Positions 47,061 to 59,904 of a DNA stretch of 64,000 bases are shown here, piece after piece. Source of the DNA: Holacanthus passer (taxonomy: Eukaryota; Chordata; Actinopteri; Pomacanthidae); assembly GCA_025331565.1 (NCBI GenBank), contig JAFREQ010000090.1, forward strand, positions 558,001 through 622,000, given 5' to 3'. The position numbers and the translations under genes are program-made. The notes below the pieces were generated by a model. That model worked only from the letters and a program-made list of their open reading frames with translations. It made no database searches and was not told the DNA's origin. Numbering within the stretch: position 1 is the first letter of the stretch; each line of letters opens with the position of its first letter.

Positions 47061-47540
47061 TAGTATAATGTACTTTGTATCTGCTCATCATGGTTATTTG
47101 TAATATCATTACTCTTTTGTTGTTTTACAGGTTCGGTGGTTAAGGGTTACTTCCACATGTGAAGACTTTTTGTTTTGGTCTTTTGTGAATTGTCTGTATC
47201 ACCTTTAGTTTGTTCAAAAAAAACTTTTAAGAATCACAAAAAAAAAAGAAAAGATCATCATTATGTTGATGGAAAATGAAATTGGGCGGCATTGAGGTTC
47301 TCCAGAAACGTGTTTGCTGTTGCTGCTCTTGTATTACCAAGTATAATGACAAGCGTCTTCCGTGATGCAAAGCGTGTGATTGAGATGGATGAATACGCTG
47401 GTTGTAATCGATGAGCGTTGTATAATTGATCCATGATAAGAAAGGATTTGCATCTGTGAAAAAATGAACAGTAATGACTCAAACTCTGGTTCAGACTCAG
47501 AAATATTCAGACCAAGTTTGAAAAAGCCCTTTGTCAGCTT

Positions 47541-47543
<3 letters not shown>

Positions 47544-47606
<63 letters not shown>
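47544..47606. repeat. (TG)n microsatellite
   Basis: About 31 uninterrupted TG units, the longest pure CA/GT array in the window. Confidence 0.95.
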
Positions 47607-47607
<1 letters not shown>

Positions 47608-48110
47608 TGTGTCTGTCCCTCACCTCTACATGACCACATTAAGTTAACATGAAGGCCACAGATCTTTGCTGCTGAACTTTCACTGGAAACTCATCCTTTC
47701 ATGTCAGCGCTCGTGTTTGCGACAACACTTCCATAAAATATTAAAAACCACTGAAAATGACTGATTTATTACTGATCAAAGTTTGATCCAGTTTTTTGAA
47801 TTTGTATGTTAACTAAGTTCTTTACTCAGAGTTTCTTCTGTCTTTTGATTCATTAAAAGAATTATGAGTTTGGTAATTCAATCATCTTGGATTCCCACTC
47901 TCGTATGCCTCATATGATTCTTAGAGAGGCATATCAAATAATTTCCCTCCATAATTGCCACCTTTGGTTCTTCCCATTAAGTTGTTAAGCTCCATTTCCT
48001 CAGATGATTGAATTTCAGATTCAGATTCTTAAGTTGTAGTTTTCTGTGTGTGTTTGGGACTTATTTTGTTCCTACATTGATTTTCTCTTTTCACCACCCA
48101 GATGTATAAT

Positions 48111-48132
48111 GTGTGTGTGTGTGTGTGTGTGT
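48111..48132. repeat. (GT)n microsatellite
   Basis: About 11 GT units. Confidence 0.95.
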
Positions 48133-48632
48133 TGGACATGATACGAGAGCTGGAATAAACCTTTTCACTTCTAAACTTTTCGTCTCATAACTCTATGAAT
48201 ATAATTTAGGATTCTAACGTTTGCAGTAATCAACTGTTGAGTCATGTCTGTAAGGCTGAGTAGGTAGTAAAATTGGATGTTGTGTGGATTTTATATTCCA
48301 GTACAGTGAGTGCATTTATCTTGGGTCTGGATATTTGGTTTTGACTTGTTTTGCACTAATTTTCACGACGTTGCCCGAATCAATACACAGTAAAATGTGC
48401 TAAAAAAAAGTGTGCATGTATTCCTATGGAAGTCCAGAATTCATATTATCAGGCCGATCCGTCATAACTCGACTGACACCATCCTCTACCTTTGACCTGA
48501 CTTACCTCTAAGCTGCCTTTAACTCCTACTCTCACCCACGTGAAGAGCAGATACTCTGCGGCTTGACCTGGCCTTTAGGTCTGCATTGTATCAGCTTAGG
48601 TTCAAGTGCCGTGGCCTCACTGGCTTGACGGG

Positions 48633-48822
48633 CAAGTCAAGTCAATTTCATCTATACAGCCTCATGTTACAAATCACACATTTGCCTGAGGGGGTTTCAC
48701 AATCTGTACAACATACAACATCCTTCATCCACAGCAAAAGCTCAAGAGCAACAGAGGAGGGATCCCTCTTCCAGGACGACAGACAGAATAGACCAACAAA
48801 ATTATAATAGAAAATTATAGAT
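48633..48822. mobile_element. Percomorph interspersed repeat remnant
   Basis: It starts with CAAGTCAAGTCAATTT, then has ATCACACATTTGCCTGAGG, CAATCTGTACAACATACAAC and AGAGCAACAGAGGAGGGATC followed by CCTCTTCCAGGACG. I recall this series as one of the most abundant dispersed repeats in percomorph fish. The copy has internal deletions and no coding capacity. The family name is not certain to me. Confidence 0.65.
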
Positions 48823-49149
48823 CGATTGTAAATAACTATGAAGAATGGATGTTGAGCAGCTTCAGGCTGCGTTGTTTCTGTCTCCACTTGTCTTACAAAT
48901 AGTTAGAAAACTTTTCACATCTTATTCAAACAGAGCAGGTGTTCAGCTGTATGACCAGACCTTATATCTGCAATTTATCTGTTCGGGTTAAACTGCAGTG
49001 GCTTCATAGGCAACTTAATCTGAAAGACACGGTCTGCTCAGTTGAACAACCACCATTACTCTGTAAGTGCACTGGTCTCACCAATAGTCACTAATTAGCA
49101 GCACAGTGTAGTTTTGTCGTCCCTGCAGGAGGTGATCAATTAGTTATCA

Positions 49150-49710
49150 TGCAGATGGATAACATGTCCAGAATAGCTTCTGTGGCAAAACTTCTTCAAG
49201 TTTCTGGATGGCTGAACACACAGTTTTTCAAAAGATATCTCCCTCATTTGGTGTTTTTGATGACTGTCGCACATGACAGTCCAACCGTTCCCACAGGTGT
49301 TGGTACTGGGTTGAGATCTCATGACTGCAAAGGCCATAGAATATGATTTACATCAGTTATCCACTCGTCATGCCGCTCAGTGCCCCTTGTGCCACGTGGA
49401 CAAGGGCATTGGTATTCTGGAGGAGAGGATTTGAAATGTTTCATCAGAGGATCACGGCGACCAGTCAGAATTAATTTGTATTGATTTGCAGTGAGCCCTC
49501 CTTCTCTAAGGGGACGAGTGGACCCAAACCACGGCAGGAAAATGTCCCCACAGCATAACAGACCCCTGGACCTCCCCACTGTGGGGTTTGAGCATTCGGC
49601 CGCTCGTCCACTCATTAAAATAATAAAGAATGATCAATCTGATCAGGTGATTTTTTTTTTTTCCACATCTCTGCAAACCAGCGTACCAACCAGACCAAAC
49701 ATAATCTTGG
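49150..49710 (-). pseudogene. Decayed Tc1-type transposase fragment
   Basis: On the minus strand, segments in order match what I know of Tc1/mariner (DDE) transposases of fish: GGLTANQYKLIL, LMKHF and DVNHILWPLQS, followed by DLNP after a stop. Intact relatives read a Trp-Pro-Ser-Gln-Ser-Pro-Asp-Leu-Asn-Pro block here, so the Pro codon has become TGA. The block with the second catalytic Asp reads QNTNALVH in its best frame, so both acidic residues are lost. A frameshift is needed between blocks, and a run of A interrupts the upstream part near 49650. The N-terminal DNA-binding half and the terminal repeats were not found. It is a dead fragment. Confidence 0.75.
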
Positions 49711-52080
49711 TCTTTGCAACGTTATATTATTTCCTCTTGGTGTAAAATTGAGGTCAGCCAGGTCTGTTCAACACATATATGGGATGTTAATTGCTTAATT
49801 GTATTATGTTGGACGGCCATATGGAATCATTCATGTTTCTCATCTCATTTATTCAGGTTTTTCTTTTAATTTGCCGCCCTCGCTTGCTGCAACATTAACG
49901 TACAGGCAGTGCATTTATTGTCTTTAAAAGTCAAGTCATTCATATTATATTGAGTTCACTTATCGACCCTTTGTGGGTTTGTTCCAGTCATATTAACATA
50001 ATCATACACAGCCACGTCCGTGTAACTAACTAGACTCTCCGTACTGCGCCTGCTATTTATGTTAACATGACTTCTCGTGTTTCATTTGTTTTATATGTGT
50101 TTTATCACATTACTTTTTGTATTTTTTGTGTTTTATTATAACAAGATGAGGTCACATGAGGTCTATGGCTGGAACCTCGTGCAGTCGACGTGCTGTATTA
50201 TTGCCAAATTGTTCCACAGATATTCAGTGGTGGTGAATTCCTGGATATTAAATGTTCATGTTAAATTGTCCTTTTAATATTTGTTCTGAAAGTGTGCTGA
50301 AGTAGCAGATCACATGACATGGTTGAGCTACGTTTAAGTCAAACAATGTTATAAATGTAGTTGCAGCGACACTTTCCACTCATATTTGACTGATTCTAAT
50401 TCTAATCATAATTCCTGTCATTGTCTGTTAACTCCCCCTGCTCTTTCATTCATTCTATCTGTGGGGTCTGTCGTTGTTCTCTGATTCACTCTGTATTGAG
50501 TGTTAGATAGATTGGCAGACTGATTGTTATTTGAAGCGCTTTAACTTTACCGTGCTCTGCGTAACCATCCTCTCCACTTCTCACAGATGTAGGTCGTTTT
50601 CCAGTTTCACTGCTTCATGGTGAATATCAGTTGTTGTGCTGCTTCTCTGCCACCTGTGCTTATATGACGTCATGTGTCATGGTGCTGTGTATGGACCGGT
50701 GGGTTATGGACCACTTCCTGCTTTGCCTTCATCCCATTAGTGATACTTTTGGAGGATGAAGCCTGTACCATATCTTCAGATTCTCTGATGACATTGATTC
50801 TAGCATAGACGTGTTTGAGGTTATGACCTCCTATTATTTTATCAGGAAGTTGGCTGATACAAGATGTGATCATCTAATGTGATTGTCATAAATTAATTTT
50901 GACTCTATTCTTTTGTGACGGCAGGTTTTGCCTAATGAGCCAACTGATGCTAAACAAAAAGCTTTGATTTGTCTGGGTGGCTATCAGACGTGATTTTACA
51001 CCCGTGAAGAATCTGATAGTAATCACTCATCATTCATGATCTAATGAAAGAGAATGGATGAAGGAATATCTGAAAGGATTCAACCTTTGAAATATGTGAT
51101 AATCGTCCTGTGTCACCGTGATGATTAACGTTGAATCAGTCTCAGGATGTATGCTCATCTGTGACCTGAGTATTAATCTGCAAGACAATGACATAAATGA
51201 GGCATCGACCTGCAAATAATCATGACCTCGTCAATTAGAAGAGAGTTAGAATTATGTACAATATATCTAAAACTATTAATGTTGCACCTTTCGCCCCAGG
51301 ATGAAGAAACTTTCAAGCACTAAAAGTAAAAAAAAAACCACACAACAATTCATCTATATTTTTGAGTCCAGCCTTCACTGTATGTAGAGGTCGCTCGGTG
51401 CCTTTTAGGAGACAGATTTGTTTCTCTCTTAAGAGCTAACTTCAGCCCTTTTTCGACCTGCACCCAGTTTTATCCACCCTTTCCATCATTCTAATCGATT
51501 CTGGCTAGAATCTCATAACTTGCTTCAGTGAAGACATGTTGCTCGGCTGAGTGCAGCTCCTCGTTCCTGAAGGTGCCAGAGGACACCAACACCCAAACCC
51601 TCAAAAGTTTATTGATTGCTCGGCCTGTAATTACACACGTTGGTAAAAATATGAGTGAACCTGTGCCAGTCATGCTTTTTAACAGGTTTTATGCCATTTG
51701 TGCTTTTGCTCTGGAACTTTTTTTGGTTGTTGCTGCCACACGTCCAATATGCTGAAAAAAAGCTTCCCAGGTTTGTTTGTGTGGGTCAAGAGGTCAGTGA
51801 TGCCAAAGAGGCTGTGTGGGAAAACATATATGATGAGATTTTGGTGATGAAAAATGAGAAAAAATGGTGTTCAGGTCAAAAATTGCAAGAGATTGAATGT
51901 GCCTTCAGAGAGCATTACATATCAGTGAAGAGAAATTGACAGAAATGGACAGAAGGAAAGAGCAGAAAGAGCAAATCTGCAGCATCGTAATGAAGGAAGA
52001 TGGGACACTCCTCTGTGTCACCGCCATCATTTAGTTTGATAAGACAGACGTATTTTCACATAAAAGTCTTCTCTATTGCA

Positions 52081-52175
52081 GCTTTAAAGCTGCCAAGGTT
52101 AAGGAGTTATATCCCCTGTGTGGCTCACTGAGTTTAAATGGCTTTTACACTGTCAAGGTTAAAGGTTTTATTCCC
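52081..52175 (+). repeat. Imperfect duplication, 60-bp period
   Basis: 52081-52115 and 52141-52175 share CAAGGTTAA plus flanking similarity (GCTTT...CTGYCAAGGTTAA...TTATWCCC). Confidence 0.5.
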
Positions 52176-55100
52176 ATTGGAGCCGTCCGTGCTCATAATA
52201 AATGTACACATATGAGCTACTAAAAGGTGCTTGATGAAGTTTCAGTAGCTTGTTTGTATTTTGTTTTTGTCCTTTTCAGTGGACCTGCTTTCATACTTTA
52301 ACAGATATTGAAAGTTCCTGCCTCCTGTATAATCTGAGCATGGAAACATGACAATCATATTTCATTATCTGGCCTTTCACAGAATCTGAGAGCTCACACA
52401 CGCAGGATCACACGGACACACAAGTACACACTCAGACAAACACACGTTGTAGTGAATCTGAGCCACTGATTCAAAAACACAAGCACTTCAACAAAATACA
52501 ACTGAAGGAGGGTTTTCAAGAAAAATGGTTTCTAGCATTAAGTGCATTTTCATCCCCTTGTTTTTATTCACATAAAAAAACCAAACTATGAATAAAAAAG
52601 TAAATACTTTTTAGCTCAGTGAACCAAGTGCAAAGACGTGGATGGAAAAGCTCATGTTCATTCTTTTTTTTCTTTTGTCAATTTTCTGGAAATTTGAAAT
52701 TGTTATTGTTATCATAGCATCTTTTCTCAAACCTGCTCACTCACACGTGCTCTGAATCCTGATGGGACCTGATCGCCGCCACTGACTGTGAGGTCCATCA
52801 GGACTTTTGCTGTCTTTGCGTGAGTGCATTAGTTGCATGCCCCCTGTACAGACAGTGGTTCAACAATCACAGCAGGCGCAACGTCGGGCGTGTTTCCACA
52901 GTATCTTCACTAACTGCTGCTTTTTGACTGAACATTATACTGATGCCAGCGCCTCATGTGGTTTCCTGCCCTTTCCACTATGTAACAAGTGGCACACGAG
53001 GTCCACAGAGTCGTCCCTAACAGGTGTTAGAGACGGAGATACCTCAGTCTGTTGACGCCCACTCAGCCCTGAGACTTTTTATTTATTGAGTGAAAACACC
53101 TGTGGAGGTGAACAAAGGGACATGTGAATTGAGATGGAGGGAAGTTAGATAAAGTATGTTGGCAGATATACTTTTTGCATGTGAGATATAATATTTCAAG
53201 ACATTCAAACAGCTTGCAAACAAACATGCAACCACAAATAATCACAATTTATCCTGCACAGTTGTATCATTGTTATAGATTATTTCACTTATTTGATTTA
53301 TTATTGATTTTGTGTTCATGCTCGCTCGTCATGCTCGTGAATCAGTGAATCGTGGCTGTGGGAGTTTGGGCTGTTTTAGCTTTGACACTGACCTCAAACA
53401 CACCTACAAATTCTTACAATGTTACACGTCAATATTCATTAAAAAACACACTGGAAGCAAAAGTCTTTAAAGAGTTTAAATCCAAGATAACTGAAAGAGG
53501 CAAACGGCACAAGATCGATGCAACTTGCAGCTCAGTTGATCATGTAAGAACAGTGAAGAGAGCCCAGATGCTTCCTCACTTCCTGTCTGAATGCGGCGGA
53601 GAGGATGATAAGAGGGAAGAGAAGGAGGGAGGGATGGAGATTGTTTTACAATTCTCCCCAGATCCAGCAGGGCCTGCATGAATTAATCAAGTCAAGTCAA
53701 GTCGAGATTGGAGACCCGAAAGGGAGAGAAGATAGGATGAGTCAATTAATGTCTTATAATGATGTGGAAGGATAACATTGTGTCCACAGACCAGAGCGAC
53801 CACCCGGGAGAAATTACAGTATACTGATAAAAAAAAAGACCATAAGATGAATTTTAACATGAAGGACAGGACAGGAGGAGGAGGGGGTTCAAATAAGACC
53901 ATCCAGGTTTTATTCAATGAGAGAGAAGCAGAAGAAGAAATACGGAAAGAGAAAAATTGCTGAGTCCATTAATGATGCAAAGTCATTTCTTTATATAGAT
54001 AAGACAGAAATTTCCACAGTCAGATCATTGTGGAGGTGATATTACAAAAAACAAGATGAAAAACAAGGATCCCAACCACAACCAGGCCTGTTTCATGAGG
54101 GATCAGTGAGCTGAGATTGGATGTGAGTGAAGTCGATCAGATCGGATCAGAGGAGGAAATGCTGTTTTTGATTCACGCCTGTTATTTTTGCTTTATTTGT
54201 CAGCGATAAAAGCTCTGATTCATCGCTTCCTGTCTTCATTTCCAGAGTAACTGAATCAACAACTTGACACAAAAACTTCTTGAAGTAAAGAAAAAGTGTC
54301 TGAGCTATAAATGAAGGCAGCAAATTTTGTGGTTTCAAGTAAATAAAAAGTTGATTTATTTTAAAAGAAGTTACCTGATGAAGAGAAATAATACTTTCAG
54401 GACCTGACTCCAATGAAAAATCTAGTAAGTGGACGTTAAATTAAGACGTTTTTCTCACGCTGTCGTTCAAAAGGTCGAGAATGAACTTTGATGTTCAGAG
54501 TTTCAGTATTTGTGACATTTGTATGTTTGAACATTTAAGATGTTTGTGTTTAAACTGAATTTTTATTGCAGAATATTATTTTGCAGAACAAGTAATTCAA
54601 ATGTAAATGTTGCAAATATGCAAGTAAATAACTTGACATTTGGTTTGTATTCAAAATTTTTCTTAACACTGTTGTTACGATGCTTGTTTGTTAGTAGGAA
54701 AATTAGTTTGTGGTCCCAGAATTTATTTAAAAATCACTTGTTTTGATACTTATTCATCCCGTATTGTGCAGAACAACCTGACAAATGAGCACATTTCACC
54801 TCAATCTCAAGATCAAGGCTTGAAAATGTCTCTTGAAACAACATCAGTACATATCAAAGCTGTTTTAGAAGCATAAAAAAAGACTTTAAAGAATAAAGTT
54901 AGAAGCTGTGGTTGAGAACTTTCTGCTGCTTTTTGACAGAACACAACCTGAATTTAAAGAGAGAGAGAGCAAATATAGAGAGAAGGCAAACTAAGCTTGT
55001 CAAGATCACAACCTGATATTTAATTTAAGAGAGCGAGAGGAGGAGAGAGAAGACAGGGGAGTTAATTAATGTCCGGATCATGCTGGGGGATAACACTGAG

Positions 55101-57236
55101 TTTGTTTCCCATTAGCTCAGATAATAATGGATGGAAGGATAAATTAAGACTCTCCAGTTTTTCAGTCGTTCCAGGCAAAATCATGACTGGAATTTTTAAT
55201 TGGACTTCAGGGCAAGAAGAGGAGATGAAGGAGGGATGGAGTGATGGATTAGTTGAAATGATGATTGTGGTTAAAATGAGACGCTCGTGCTGATGGTTTT
55301 GGCTGCAGCCTGAATTTTCAAACACAAAAACAGAGACACAAAGACCAAGAGAGAGATTTAACGAGTGACTTGGAGGCTGAACTGAGCAGCATTTTAGCAG
55401 CTGCTCGAGGTGGAAAGTGTTTAACCTGCAAAAAACTTGATCATATAGAGACGTTTCTGTCTGTAAATGAGTGCTTCACGCTTTATTTTGCAGTGAGAGT
55501 ATTTTTTCATAAATGGTTAAAAATATGTCTATATGTCAGAATGAGGTTCAGGAAAATTCTTGATTTGTACTGAAAACACTCAAAGACACTTTACATGAGA
55601 ATAAAACTTTATGGTCTCATTTATATTAATTGTATTCTGTATTTATAGAGGCGGGAGGAAGTGGTGGGAGGAGGGAGGGAGAGGAGCGCTGAAGCGTTTG
55701 TCTTAGAAGATAAACAGAACTTTAAATGCCATCGGGGGAAAAACTGGAAAGTTTAATTTCCTCTAAATGTTTCTTGGTGATATTCTGAGTCCCAGTTATC
55801 TGTAATAGTAGGAATGAAAACAAGCTGCAGTACAACGTCTCTACTTGAGGTTTACATCCTTAAAGAGTCTCTTGACATTTATGTAACTTAATAACTGCAT
55901 TTCCGAGTACACGATATATTTCTGTGAAGAGATAATTCATGGTGTTTCTGCTCCACCAGAGAGCAGCGTGGGAGATAAGACAGAGGGAAACGATTCGCTG
56001 AAAACGTCAGGAGCTTCACTTGAACCTTTTGTATCACCGAGAGTCCAGTGAGCCACCTGAACGCCTCCCAGCACCAGGAAAAAGGAGGTGTGAAAGTGGT
56101 TTGAGCAACCATCCTCTTGAGTGCAGAGTCACAGGTTTGATCACTTCTCTCCCTGTGAGAAAGACATTCGACTCCAGCGCTCGGTGAAGAAGAAGGAGAG
56201 CGAAAGCTGAAGCTTAAAGTGAGGCAACGGTCGAGCAAAGGAAGGGACGAGTGGACTGAATTCCAGATTTCTGAACCGGAAACCTTCTTGGAACTGTTTG
56301 TTCAGATAGTTTCTTTGGCAGTGAACGCACCACAGGTTCACACAGCAAATGACCCACAGCCTGAAATAATGGACCTTCTCTGCCAGGTGAAGTGAGCGAG
56401 AGAGGAGCAGAGATAATAAATGGTGACAGTAAGTGAGGACAGCGTCATCGTGCTCAGATAAAACTAGAGACTTTAATTACATCCGTCTTGATGCATTGTG
56501 CAAACAAAGTTGTGATGAAGTACAACAAAGAGTGAAGGACTGAATTGAGAATCTCCGTCGTGCAAACTGAGATTCCAGCCGTGAAAGCAAAGCTGATGCT
56601 AATGAAAGTCTTACTATGATATTTGTTTTGAATGAAGTATGTATTTAGGTTAACTATCGAATGTGTTTCTTTCCTTTGTTAACTTTACGAAGTCCTGCAC
56701 AATCCTCTACATGTGTCATTTTCATCAAAGGAAGTGTTTTGAAGAATTAATTTGTGTCGGTGTCAAAATCTGCACAGCCATGAACAACCATAGATAAATC
56801 ATGTGATACATATTCCATTTTTTATTCATTCAAAAGTGCAGCAATTCTTGAAAAAGTGGCAAAGTGTAAGGAATCCTTGAAAAAACGTCTATATGGTTGT
56901 TGTGACCCTAAATGGACGAAATACAAAAGCACAGCAAACTTTCCCACTTTAAGTCGGAGCACAGAAATCCGACCGCTGGTGTGATTGAACTCCTAAGTCC
57001 GTTCCAGAAATGGAAGCAAAGCAAAATCACAGGAAGATCTGTCGCTTATCTTTAACCTTGGTCGGGCGTCAGACCTCCCATCACTCTCTCAACCCTCCAT
57101 TTATAACTTCCTCCCTCTGTACTTTACCCATGACCTCCAGGGTGATGACATCACCGAGCACAAATCCTCCGACCAAACAACAAGAACGCTTTCAGTCGAT
57201 GGAGGTCGGCGACAGAAAGGAAGCTCATTATGTTTC

Positions 57237-57259
<23 letters not shown>
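57237..57259. repeat. (TG)n microsatellite
   Basis: About 11 TG units. Confidence 0.95.
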
Positions 57260-57267
<8 letters not shown>

Positions 57268-57860
57268 CCATTGGAAAACAATCCTGGATTCAAAGTGTAT
57301 GTTTTTTTTCCATGTGTCTCCTCAGCACGTTATTACATTAGAGGCCATTATTGTACAGTCCATTAGTTTTTCACATGTTGCTGCCTGAGGTGCAGCTGCA
57401 TGTTGTTTAGATGCTGCAGAGATACAATGAAAACCTAATTAATGCTCATGTGTATCTGCACTGGGTCTTTCAGTGCACAGGAGAAACTGGGAGCAGAGAT
57501 GGTCGAGTCTTTTTCTTTGGGAACGACTCTTTCACGGCTTTGTTGAATGAGTGGTTCAAACAGCTGTTTCGGTTTTTTCAGTCACTCGGTGTCCATCTTC
57601 TTTTTATTTCAGTTTCAGCAAATTATACAATTATATAGGCATTTTTGTCTGTTTTTCAGCTGTAAATATATATATATACATGGTTTATAAATAATTTAAC
57701 AAAATAAAATGAGAAGTAGAAAAAAGAATATAAGATATTAATAAACAGGAAATTGGGGTCAGCGAGAAGAATTGTGTGTGAATGTATGTAGTAGTATCAG
57801 TGTATACAGATGCATACAGAGATGAGATGAGTTGGGAAGACCAAGATGCATGTATGGTAT

Positions 57861-57886
57861 GTGTGTGTGTGTGTGTGTGTGTGTGT
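57861..57886. repeat. (GT)n microsatellite
   Basis: About 13 GT units. Confidence 0.95.
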
Positions 57887-58033
57887 CATGTGCACCAATA
57901 AAAGTCCACTTTGAATCACACATTTTAATGACATGCTCAATGGTTTCTCATCTCTTCTGTCACAAAGTAATAGTTGGATCAAGACAAAAAATTCACTCCA
58001 CAATCTGGAATTTACCATGATAAAGACATAATG

Positions 58034-58036
58034 CAC

Positions 58037-58068
<32 letters not shown>

Positions 58069-58069
58069 C
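58034..58069. repeat. (CA)n microsatellite
   Basis: About 17 CA units with one CG step, in opposite dinucleotide sense to the GT array 150 bp upstream. Confidence 0.95.
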
Positions 58070-58651
58070 CTGCCAACAGTCGCTGCTCTCTCCTCTCAGG
58101 CTCCTCATTTGTTCTTGTTTGAATGCAAAACAAAATATGGGCACCAACAATTACACCAAAACTCCTTTCACACAGTTAGTCACACATTTGTCAAATATGT
58201 GTCTGTTTTCTTGCAATTATGCCCAGACAACACATTTCTAGTCAAATGAGCCAAGCTGCGAAGTGTTTGATGATGGCCGCCAACAGGACTGGTTTTTAAT
58301 CCGAGGCCAATCTTTGTGTTTTTTTTTGTTTTTGTCCGTCTCTTGTCCCTAAAATTCTTAGAAGCTGACAACAAAATCGTCGCCGCTTTCGGGGGAATCA
58401 TGCTGCGTCCAAAATGTGTAGGGTTTTAGAGGAGAGGGGGGACGAGAAACTGTTCATCCCATGACAATTTTTGTTTTTGAGAATACAATTTAAAGTCTGT
58501 GTTTCTGAAGAATAGACTCCTGTCGTTAAATAGACGAGGACGAGCGGCGGCTTTGTCAGGAAACAACTGAACCAGAGTTTCTGCAGTTTCCTCGTTGGAT
58601 CTTTTTTTTTTAATTCCTTTTAGAGGATCATTTTAAACATCGCTCCTGCCC

Positions 58652-58683
58652 AGGATTCATGAGATTCATGGGATTCATGGGTT
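58652..58683 (+). repeat. (GATTCATGG)n short tandem repeat
   Basis: Three units of a 9-bp GATTCATGR motif. Confidence 0.85.
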
Positions 58684-58719
58684 CGGCCTGGGGAGCGTCA
58701 ACTGCTGATTAGCCCATCT

Positions 58720-59215
58720 TGTCCAAAAAGACAACCAGTTACCTTTGATTCAACTCTTGCTTGAGTTTTTTGGCCGATGCACTAAATTTTTATTCCGTCA
58801 CAGTTTGGATTTCTTGGTTTATTTTTGTTTGGATTTTTTTCAGTGCATTTTTGTGTTTTGGTCAGGCTTTGCTTCAGGTGTTGGAGGCGTGGTCTTCAGG
58901 TGTCGGGGGTGTGGTCTTCAGGTGCTGGGTCCCTCTCTGGACACAGCTGCTTCTCATCTCACCTCGTCAGCAGCAGCTTTGAATCCCTCCTGGTTTCTCT
59001 GCAAGCAGCCAGATCGTCCAGTCCACTGGTGCAGAGCAGACGTTATGGTCGTCACCTTGTTTTCCTGTGTTTTGTTGACTGGTCTCTCCAGTGTTTAAAG
59101 CAGCGTCATGTGAAACTCTTGCACCAGCCTTCACTAGTTTTTTGTGTTCTTCCTGGAGTATTTGTTGATAAATCCCTTTAACTCTTTCCCTCGTCTGTGT
59201 CTCGCTCCTGAGTTA
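58720..59215 (+). mobile_element. LTR-like block (weak)
   Basis: A T/G-rich region with TTTCCTGTGTTTTGTTGACT (from 59063), AGTATTTGTTGATAAATCCC (from 59158) and a closing CCCTCGTCTGTGTCTCGCTC. It resembles the U3/R/U5 layout of fish retroelement LTRs, like the block at 24.2 kb. No partner LTR or internal region is seen. Confidence 0.3.
58877..58920 (+). repeat. 22-bp tandem duplication
   Basis: Two units of GTGTYGGRGGYGTGGTCTTCAG, followed by the start of a third (GTGCTGGG). Confidence 0.85.
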
Positions 59216-59904
59216 AAACATTACAAACGTGATTCTTCAGTGTTGTGGAAATGGTAAATTTAAGTGACATACATACACTGATGTCCATTAATATAAGTGG
59301 AAGTTAAGGTATATTATTTTACCATATTAACATATTAAAGACACACTGCTATTGGAAACTGTTTTTTATTTCTTTCATTACTTTCCTTCTTTTGTCATCA
59401 CCACGTCCACATTAGTGAAAAGATGTCGATACAGAGGAGGAAGAATCTTAGTCACATACGCAAATCGACATTTTATTCTGTCAATTATTTAACTGTAAAA
59501 GACCAGTAATAGTTTTCCTTGTTTATTTATTTCTCTGCACAGGTGTCTGATTTCAGTCGGGTTAATTCCAACTGGAAGATAATCCGACATTAAAAAATTC
59601 ACACAGCTGAGATTTAGAAACAAACCCTCCACAATACAACATGAGACTCATTAGGCGCTGCGATCCGATCGTTTGGATTCAGCTGACGTTGTAATGGTGC
59701 AATTACAGACGTTCGGCTTCACGTCGGTGTCGTCTCGGCTTGAATTTATCGAGGGCGTGCTGACAGAAAGCTGCAGTGAGGACGTTGTGATGCTCACATG
59801 ATGAGTGTCACCTCTTCTTTTTATTGCACCCTGTATGATGTCACCCTTCACACCATCTCTCACTGTCTCATACGGGAACTTGTTGAATATGATTCACGCT
59901 GCGG

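Larger units (their letters stand above)
42860..48630. other. Gene-free stretch
   Basis: AT-rich unique DNA with purine-rich blocks at 43.99-44.40 kb, a pyrimidine-rich block at 46.15-46.56 kb and TA and TG microsatellites. I see no ORF related to the upstream coiled-coil gene and no supported exon. Confidence 0.55.
49720..58690. other. Gene-free stretch
   Basis: About 9 kb of mostly unique AT-rich DNA with GT arrays at 57.24 and 57.86 kb. There are purine-rich blocks at 53.6, 55.0 and 55.65 kb, an (AAGTC)n fragment at 53688-53705, a 60-bp-spaced duplication at 52.1 kb and a (GATTCATGG)3 run at 58652-58683. No supported gene. Confidence 0.5.

Noticed and set aside
51655..51939. 94-codon frame with a hydrophobic N-terminus
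   Set aside because: Begins at GTG; the ATG four bases upstream is in a different frame that ends at 51755. No splice or family support.
55653..55679. Second G-quadruplex
   Set aside because: The first loop is about 10 nt, so it fails the strict loop limit; it is mainly part of a purine-rich block.
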